Shown piece by piece: positions 1-4,106 of a DNA stretch of 5,929 nucleotides (its first letter is position 1; every line of letters begins with the position of its first letter). The stretch is from contig JAQVBA010000039.1 in NCBI GenBank assembly GCA_028690555.1, forward strand, positions 1 through 5,929, in the 5' to 3' direction. Under the pieces are notes generated by a model that did not search any database, had not been told where the DNA came from, and saw only the letters and a program-made list of their open reading frames with translations. This DNA is from Acholeplasmataceae bacterium (lineage in GTDB: Bacteria > Bacillota_I > Bacilli_A > Acholeplasmatales > Acholeplasmataceae). The translations under genes and the position numbers were made by a program.

Positions 1-5
1 TATGA

Positions 6-33
6 TATGATTGCACTATAAAATGCAGTCATA
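6..33 (+). promoter_or_regulatory. Hairpin/operator-like inverted repeat upstream of the FecR-domain gene
   Basis: The arms at 6-15 (TATGATTGCA) and 24-33 (TGCAGTCATA) pair over 10 positions with a single T-G wobble, around the 8-base loop CTATAAAA. The right arm runs straight into the ribosome binding site of the next gene. The loop contains TATAAA (17-22), which could be a -10 element, in which case the palindrome would be an operator over the promoter. If transcription instead starts further upstream, the same bases would form an RNA stem next to the Shine-Dalgarno site. The -35 region would fall outside the window, so the choice cannot be made here. The repeat itself is seen; its role is inferred. 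Confidence 0.45.
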
Positions 34-38
34 AGGAG
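33..38 (+). promoter_or_regulatory. Ribosome binding site fixing the start of the FecR-domain gene
   Basis: AAGGAG lies 8 bases before the ATG at 47. It overlaps the in-frame GTG at 38, so that upstream GTG cannot be the start, and the ATG at 47 is chosen. Starting at 47 also gives a clean signal peptide beginning Met-Arg-Arg. Confidence 0.8.
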
Positions 39-46
39 TGATTTTT

Positions 47-1414
47 ATGCGTCGAATGATGATTTTGGGATTAATTCTATTAACCTCTCTTTTTTTAATA
101 TCTTTTGAGGTTCAAGCAGAAGAGTATGATGGCGATGAAGCTGCAGGTACTTATTATGGGACATTGGATAATATATTAAAAGATTCATCAACATATGGAC
201 TTCCATTTCCAGATCCAATTACTGTCATTTTTTATAAACGCGGATTTACGTCTGAAACTACCTTTAATCTCCGAGTAGAATTTAACGGTGTGCTCTATGA
301 GAATTTTGTTGATTTGGAAAATCCACCATACAATAGTTATCCGCAATGGCATTCAGAAACTTTTGCTGAATATAATTTAGCTGCGGGTGATGCTCCCAGT
401 TTTGATTTAAGATGGAGTTACCAAGAAGTTGGTGATCATTTAATATCCATTAGATCAAGTACATATTTTGATAACGAAGCAGGTGATTTCAAATATTATA
501 TTTACGCAGAACTTTCTGTGGATGAGGGTTTTAATTTTCCAACAATAAAATCAGTTCAAGAAGGCCGATTAAGACGCATTGCAGAAGGTGTTTATTACGA
601 AGGAGATGGACCTTATAATCCTGGAGGAACCACAGATCCTGGAGAAGACCCAGGTGAAGAACCCAAACCGACATGTTCCAATCAAATTGACACCACCAAT
701 ATGCTTCAAGTACATGCAGGTGTGACATATACAAAAGGAAATAATGTATATTTCAAGAATGAAGATTGTACCACAGGAAGAATTCGTAAGAATCAACCAT
801 TTACAACCGGAGATATGTTAGTCACCGGGGACGGTGAAACAGACTTCTTGGAAGTATCGTTAGGTACTGGATCGGAGTTTTCTCAAGTGGGCGGTGAACC
901 CTTCTTTAGAATGCAAAGACTATCTGAATTTAGAGTTCTACCCGATGAAAGAGATGCACGATTTAGAATTTCTAAAGGTAAAGCCATGTTTCGAGACATG
1001 ATGTCCAAAGTTAAGGAACTCTATTCTGATGATTTCATCATTGAGACACCAAGTGCAGTAACAAGTATTCGAGGAACAGAAGTCTATTTTGATATACAAG
1101 ATAATGGTGATACCACGATTTATTTAACACATGGAACCGTTGAGATCACAGATAATTACGGGTACACAATTGAACTCATAGCTGGTCAAAAAGTGGAAGT
1201 TACCATGGATTTTGGAGTAGGATTCGTCGACTTTATTACAGAAGAAGACTTTCAGAGTTTCAACATTTATGAGGTTGATGAAGAAAGTAATTTTATTTGG
1301 GGGCTCATTGTTGTATTACTAATAGCTTCTCCGATTGTTATCATTTTCTTTGTTTTAAGAGCAATCAAGAGAAAACTATTTCGAAAAAAACTGAAAGCTG
1401 ATGTTAAATCATGA
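47..1414 (+). CDS. Secreted, membrane-anchored FecR-domain protein
   Basis: The product is 455 residues. Residues 1-24 form a signal peptide (MRR, a hydrophobic core, then VQA before EE) with no lipobox cysteine. Residues 25-188 are a beta-rich region I do not recognise. Residues 189-208 are a Pro/Gly/Glu linker (PGEDPGEEPKP). A FecR-like domain spans roughly 215-400, with the hallmark ETPSAVTSIRGTE at 333-345, a following strand-turn-strand containing THGTVEI, and the closing AGQK at 379-382. Residues 416-437 are one transmembrane helix followed by a basic tail (KRKLFRKKLK), so the protein should sit outside the membrane with its C-terminus in the cytoplasm. Its only cysteines, C210 and C241, flank the start of the FecR domain and could form a disulfide. 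Classical FecR relays siderophore signals to a sigma factor, but here no sigma factor or receptor is adjacent and no N-terminal cytoplasmic anti-sigma segment is present. A structural or ligand-binding surface role is as likely. The last four bases overlap the next gene. Confidence 0.85.
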   Translation: MRRMMILGLILLTSLFLISFEVQAEEYDGDEAAGTYYGTLDNILKDSSTYGLPFPDPITVIFYKRGFTSETTFNLRVEFNGVLYENFVDLENPPYNSYPQWHSETFAEYNLAAGDAPSFDLRWSYQEVGDHLISIRSSTYFDNEAGDFKYYIYAELSVDEGFNFPTIKSVQEGRLRRIAEGVYYEGDGPYNPGGTTDPGEDPGEEPKPTCSNQIDTTNMLQVHAGVTYTKGNNVYFKNEDCTTGRIRKNQPFTTGDMLVTGDGETDFLEVSLGTGSEFSQVGGEPFFRMQRLSEFRVLPDERDARFRISKGKAMFRDMMSKVKELYSDDFIIETPSAVTSIRGTEVYFDIQDNGDTTIYLTHGTVEITDNYGYTIELIAGQKVEVTMDFGVGFVDFITEEDFQSFNIYEVDEESNFIWGLIVVLLIASPIVIIFFVLRAIKRKLFRKKLKADVKS

Positions 1415-2322
1415 ATGTCATCAAATGGTTATTAAGGGGAGACGAATCTGTCTCCTTTTTGACAAGAAAATACTTAACCGATCAATCACCAATCCAAGAA
1501 AATCAGGGATTTATAAAAAGATATTTGGATTTATATCATTTTGAGCGTCACATGTTTGGTGATGGAGTGTATGGACCAAAATGGATTTCCACGCATTACA
1601 CGATGCTTGAACTTAAATATATGGAAATATCATTTGATCACCCAATTTATCAAGATGCTTTATTAACCTTATTAAAATATGAATGGCAACATCATGGAAT
1701 GTATAACAAAAATCGTCATCAAGATATGTGTATTGTAGGAATGCTTCTTAGTTTAGCTTGTTATGGAAAATCTAAAGATCCCAAAATTGAACAAATGATT
1801 GATTATATTTTAGAGCACCAGTTTTTAGATGGTGGATGGAATTGTACTTGGGAGTTCAAAAACCCTAAAATTTCTTCAGTCCATACGACCTTATCGATAC
1901 TTGAAGGATTAAATGAGTATGTGATGAATCAATACCAATACAGAATTGATGAGATTAAGCAAAAGATTAAAGAAGGTGAAAATTGCTTACTCAACCGACA
2001 TCTATATTTAAAATCATCTCTAGATGGACCCATTGATAAACATATGTCTAATGTTCATTATCCTCCAAGATGGAAATATGATTTTTTAAGAGCGCTCGAG
2101 TATTTTTCGAATAAGAATTATCCATTTGATCATCGAATGGGTAATGCCTTAAATCATTTGAAGTTCATGATGCATGGTCCATATTTAAAAAAAGGTTCAA
2201 AAATATCTGGGATTATACATTTTCAATTGGAAGATGAAAAATTTGGAAGATTTAATACACTTAGGGCTCTAAAAGTCATAAAGACTTATGATTTTCCACT
2301 TTATAAAAAACTTATAATTTAA
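1411..2322 (+). CDS. Terpene-cyclase-like (squalene cyclase / prenyltransferase repeat) protein of unknown activity
   Basis: The 303-residue product has no signal peptide or membrane helix and should be cytoplasmic. It looks like a short alpha/alpha-toroid protein related to the squalene cyclase and prenyltransferase repeat superfamily. Visible motifs are YGPKWISTHYT (54-64), a QW-type repeat QFLDGGW (137-143), SSVHTTLSILEGL (155-167), HYPPRWKYDFLRAL (216-229) and GRFNTLRALK (279-288). It is about half the length of squalene-hopene cyclase, and I see no DXDD catalytic motif, so cyclase activity should not be assumed. The N-terminal LLRGDESVSFLTRKYL resembles the helical start common in these short homologues. 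The ATG lies in an ATGA overlap with the FecR-domain gene and has no good Shine-Dalgarno site of its own, which points to translation by coupling. A terminator-shaped hairpin lies inside codons 8-17. The reaction and substrate are unknown. Confidence 0.75.
   Translation: MNVIKWLLRGDESVSFLTRKYLTDQSPIQENQGFIKRYLDLYHFERHMFGDGVYGPKWISTHYTMLELKYMEISFDHPIYQDALLTLLKYEWQHHGMYNKNRHQDMCIVGMLLSLACYGKSKDPKIEQMIDYILEHQFLDGGWNCTWEFKNPKISSVHTTLSILEGLNEYVMNQYQYRIDEIKQKIKEGENCLLNRHLYLKSSLDGPIDKHMSNVHYPPRWKYDFLRALEYFSNKNYPFDHRMGNALNHLKFMMHGPYLKKGSKISGIIHFQLEDEKFGRFNTLRALKVIKTYDFPLYKKLII
1434..1460 (+). terminator. Terminator-shaped hairpin inside the start of the cyclase-like gene
   Basis: GGAGAC (1438-1443) and GTCTCC (1450-1455) form a perfect GC-rich 6-bp stem with loop GAATCT, immediately followed by TTTTT (1456-1460). 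The stem can be lengthened by two G-U and two A-U pairs (1434-1437 with 1456-1459). This is the shape of a rho-independent terminator, but it lies about 25 bases into a coding region and encodes G10-D11 and V14-S15. It may act as a partial terminator whenever ribosomes do not cover it, or it may be a chance result of the codons used. The structure is seen; its function is inferred. Confidence 0.4.
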
Positions 2323-2372
2323 TTTATCACACAAATCAAGTAATGTAGAAAGTCTAAAATCAAAGAACACCA

Positions 2373-2381
2373 TGTTATAAT
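2373..2381 (+). promoter_or_regulatory. Extended -10 promoter of the DUF1576 locus
   Basis: TGTTATAAT is a perfect extended -10 element (TGn plus TATAAT at 2376-2381). The -35 region at 17-18 bp spacing (near 2352-2358, TCTAAA) is poor, as is common with extended -10 promoters. Transcription would begin near 2387-2390, leaving a leader of about 20 bases before the ATG at 2410. No convincing terminator separates it from the preceding gene, so some read-through is possible. Confidence 0.65.
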
Positions 2382-2397
2382 GATTTAGATGCTAAAA

Positions 2398-2403
2398 AAG
2401 GAA
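2398..2403 (+). promoter_or_regulatory. Ribosome binding site fixing the DUF1576 start at 2410
   Basis: AAGGAA lies 6 bases before the ATG at 2410. The in-frame ATG at 2389 has no such site and would fall at or next to the predicted transcription start, so it is rejected. The first seven codons of the longer frame (MLKKEII) are therefore leader sequence. Confidence 0.7.
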
Positions 2404-2409
2404 ATCATT

Positions 2410-3405
2410 ATGAATCATTTAAGAATCTATAAACAAAAATACATCATCGCATTACTATTTTTAATCGCGTTTTTATCGATATCTTGGCTTGAACCATTGA
2501 ATCAGATGTTTACTGGTTATTGGAAGATATTAATTAGTCCATCCATTCTTTTAACTGATTATTTAGCTGTTGGAGGACTAGCCGCAACGCTTTTTAACGT
2601 TTTAACAACGCTCTTATTTAATTATATCTTGATTAAATCGCTTAAATTGCATTTTACAGGTCCTATTCTAGCTGTATTAATGACTATCGTTGGATTTTCA
2701 TTTTTTGGTAAGAATGTGTTAAATGCATTACCTATGTATTTAGGGGTTTATCTATATGCAAAAGCAACCAAAACGGAGTATAAAAATCATATTATTGTTT
2801 TATTGTTATCAACGGGTATATCACCCATCGTTAGTTACATTACCTTTGGTATCGGTTTGGAATTATATATAGGTCTACCGCTTGCTATTATTTTTGGAGC
2901 ATTGATTGGATTTATATTACCTGCATCTAATACTCATGCATTAAGATTCCATCAAGGTTATAATCTTTATAGTACTGGATTTTCGATGGGTGTCATCGCG
3001 ATGGTTGGAACTGCAATCATGCATGGTTTTGGACATAAAGTTAAAACAAATTTCATCATCACTTATGATTATCATTGGATATTATTTTTTGGATTATTAG
3101 TTTTAAGCCTTTTATTTATCCTCATCAGTTTTATTTATGACAAAAAACCTTGGAAAAACTATCCCAATCTATTAAAATCACCAGGAAGACTTGTCACAGA
3201 TTTTTATAGAGATCATGGGATTGGGACAACACTTCTTAATATTGGAATTATGGGACTATTATCATTAGTCTTAGTGCTTGTTATGAAAATTCAGATTAGT
3301 GGGCCGATGACGGGAGCAATATTTACAGTGATGGGATTTGCTGCTTTTGGGAAACATCCATTTAATAGTATTCCTGTGGTCTTAGGTGGAATTATTGCAT
3401 ATTAG
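2410..3405 (+). CDS. DUF1576-type multi-pass membrane protein, N-terminal part, ended by an in-frame TAG
   Basis: This 331-residue product is very hydrophobic, with about eight or nine likely membrane helices starting at residues 11-28. It resembles the DUF1576 family, whose function is not established. The protein has an internal duplication. GP at 84-85 followed by GF and FGK at 99-101, then N, P and LG, is repeated with the same spacing as GP at 298-299 and FGK at 313-315. The first half closes with HQGYNLYSTGF (181-191). The second half is cut by TAG at codon 332, just after LGGIIAY, in the middle of the repeat. The same frame then stays open to 3675 and supplies the missing motifs, so the full protein would be 421 residues. 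The fragment may be non-functional, may assemble with the downstream piece, or may be extended by stop-codon read-through. The family call rests on recalled motifs and is fairly sure; any transport role would be a guess. Confidence 0.7.
   Translation: MNHLRIYKQKYIIALLFLIAFLSISWLEPLNQMFTGYWKILISPSILLTDYLAVGGLAATLFNVLTTLLFNYILIKSLKLHFTGPILAVLMTIVGFSFFGKNVLNALPMYLGVYLYAKATKTEYKNHIIVLLLSTGISPIVSYITFGIGLELYIGLPLAIIFGALIGFILPASNTHALRFHQGYNLYSTGFSMGVIAMVGTAIMHGFGHKVKTNFIITYDYHWILFFGLLVLSLLFILISFIYDKKPWKNYPNLLKSPGRLVTDFYRDHGIGTTLLNIGIMGLLSLVLVLVMKIQISGPMTGAIFTVMGFAAFGKHPFNSIPVVLGGIIAY
3403..3405 (+). other. In-frame TAG splitting the DUF1576 reading frame
   Basis: The codons around the stop read GCA TAT TAG CTC TTT ATG. 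Both sides are in the same frame with no shift and no gap, so one base change would restore a single 421-codon frame. Aligning the two halves puts this codon opposite K118 (AAA) of the first repeat. TAG also ends the downstream segment at 3673-3675, where read-through would run out of frame into the next gene, so general reassignment of TAG is unlikely. Confidence 0.85.
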
Positions 3406-3411
3406 CTCTTT

Positions 3412-3675
3412 ATGTTTGTTGATCCTTCACTCGTTGGTGAAGGAACAAAACTCGCATTACTCTTTGTGACAGGATTAGCACCTGTAGCTGGTCAATATGG
3501 GCTTATCCCTGGGATGGTTGCGGGATTCTTACATTTGTTAATTGTTCCATTTGCCTTATCTTTCCAAGGTGGCTTTGATCTTTATAATAACGGATTTGCT
3601 GCTGGTTTTATTGCAGCAATCACTGTACCTATATTTGATTTAATTATTCATACTAGGGAGGTTCGTCGTGGATAG
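3412..3675 (+). CDS. DUF1576-type membrane protein, C-terminal part
   Basis: This segment encodes 87 residues from the first ATG after the stop and continues the same frame as the upstream part. It contains two or three membrane helices and the motif FQGGFDLYNNGFAAGF, which matches HQGYNLYSTGFSMGV of the first half, so it is the end of the second repeat and not an independent gene family. No Shine-Dalgarno site lies at a useful distance before the ATG at 3412. The nearest purine-rich bases (GGTGGA, 3385-3390) are over 20 bases away. If translated separately, it would have to be by re-initiation, since the ATG is only six bases after the TAG. Otherwise it is the decaying 3' end of a disrupted gene or the read-through extension. 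Its last eight bases overlap the next gene, and the AGGGAGG site of that gene lies within it. Confidence 0.6.
   Translation: MFVDPSLVGEGTKLALLFVTGLAPVAGQYGLIPGMVAGFLHLLIVPFALSFQGGFDLYNNGFAAGFIAAITVPIFDLIIHTREVRRG
3655..3661 (+). promoter_or_regulatory. Strong ribosome binding site selecting a GTG start
   Basis: AGGGAGG lies 6 bases before the GTG at 3668 and inside the end of the DUF1576 frame. The next in-frame ATG is at codon 15 (3710) and has no comparable site, so the GTG is the start. Confidence 0.75.
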
Positions 3676-4003
3676 AAAAGAAGAAGAAAAAATTGCAAAA
3701 ATTGTTGGAGAAATGACGCATTATTTGTTAAAACATAACATTCAATTATTTGATGTAAAAGTTCATCATCATGAGGAATCTTATATCATCATTTTTCAGA
3801 TTGAATCGATTAATCAAGAGATCTTAATTGATTTAAAAGATAAAATGAAATATGGTCGTGATGAAGAAATTGAAGCTTATGGATGGACTCTCATGGGCAA
3901 CACTGATTTAGAAATTGCACCTCGATTATTAGATAATGTGGTCTTTGAACAAAAAGATCAAATGACTATCATCAAACTCATACGAAACAAACACGAAAGA
4001 TGA
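3668..4003 (+). CDS. Small conserved-looking cytoplasmic protein of unknown function, partner of the DUF1576 locus
   Basis: The 111-residue product starts with GTG. I do not recognise the family. It is charged and soluble, with no signal peptide or membrane helix. The pattern suggests an amphipathic N-terminal helix (EEEKIAKIVGEMTHYLLK, residues 5-22), two strands (FDVKVHHH and YIIIFQIES), a helix leading to a basic/acidic turn (KYGRDEEIEAYGW), and a closing strand pair ending in MTIIKLIRNKHER. The cluster HHH followed by EE (residues 34-38) could bind a metal, but nothing else supports that. The start overlaps the DUF1576 frame by eight bases and there is no promoter between them, so the two are co-transcribed. 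This suggests a cytoplasmic partner or regulator of the membrane protein. The stop codon lies at the edge of the terminator stem. Confidence 0.7.
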   Translation: MDRKEEEKIAKIVGEMTHYLLKHNIQLFDVKVHHHEESYIIIFQIESINQEILIDLKDKMKYGRDEEIEAYGWTLMGNTDLEIAPRLLDNVVFEQKDQMTIIKLIRNKHER

Positions 4004-4028
4004 CATAATATCCATCTTTCTTTTCTTT
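3995..4028 (+). terminator. Rho-independent terminator after the 111-residue gene
   Basis: GAAAGATG (3995-4002) and CATCTTTC (4013-4020) form a perfect 8-bp stem with a 10-base loop, followed by TTTTCTTT (4021-4028). The left arm includes the last codons and most of the TGA stop of the preceding gene. The stem is AT-rich (three G-C pairs), so termination may be incomplete. Confidence 0.7.
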
Positions 4029-4065
4029 ATGTCCAAAATGAAAGGAAGAAAGCCAAAAATTCATG

Positions 4066-4071
4066 TAAAAT
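4066..4071 (+). promoter_or_regulatory. Possible weak -10 element of fbp
   Basis: TAAAAT sits about 36 bases before the fbp start and downstream of the terminator, the right place for a promoter, since the gene should have one after that terminator. No recognisable -35 hexamer lies 16-18 bases upstream (the region is AGGAAG-like), so this is a positional guess. I see nothing else in the 4029-4095 stretch apart from the alternative pairing described in the findings. Confidence 0.25.
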
Positions 4072-4095
4072 AGAGTTAACAATATCCGATGAAAT

Positions 4096-4100
4096 GAGGG
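4096..4100 (+). promoter_or_regulatory. Ribosome binding site of fbp
   Basis: GAGGG lies 6 bases before the ATG at 4107. It supports this start over the ATG at 4114, which is out of frame. Confidence 0.7.
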
Positions 4101-4106
4101 AATTAT

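Noticed and set aside
531..796. Two overlapping reading frames on the minus strand
   Set aside because: Both lie opposite the linker and FecR start of the well-supported gene at 47-1414, have no ribosome binding site, and encode low-complexity sequence rich in Leu, Trp, Cys and Ile.
2276..2295. TCATAA-AGAC-TTATGA hairpin followed by TTTT near the end of the cyclase-like gene, as a terminator
   Set aside because: The stem is only 6 bp with one G-C pair near each end, lies within codons before the stop, and is too weak to support a terminator call.
2389..2409. Upstream ATG as the start of the DUF1576 frame
   Set aside because: It coincides with the predicted transcription start and lacks a ribosome binding site, whereas AAGGAA precedes the ATG at 2410 at the right distance.
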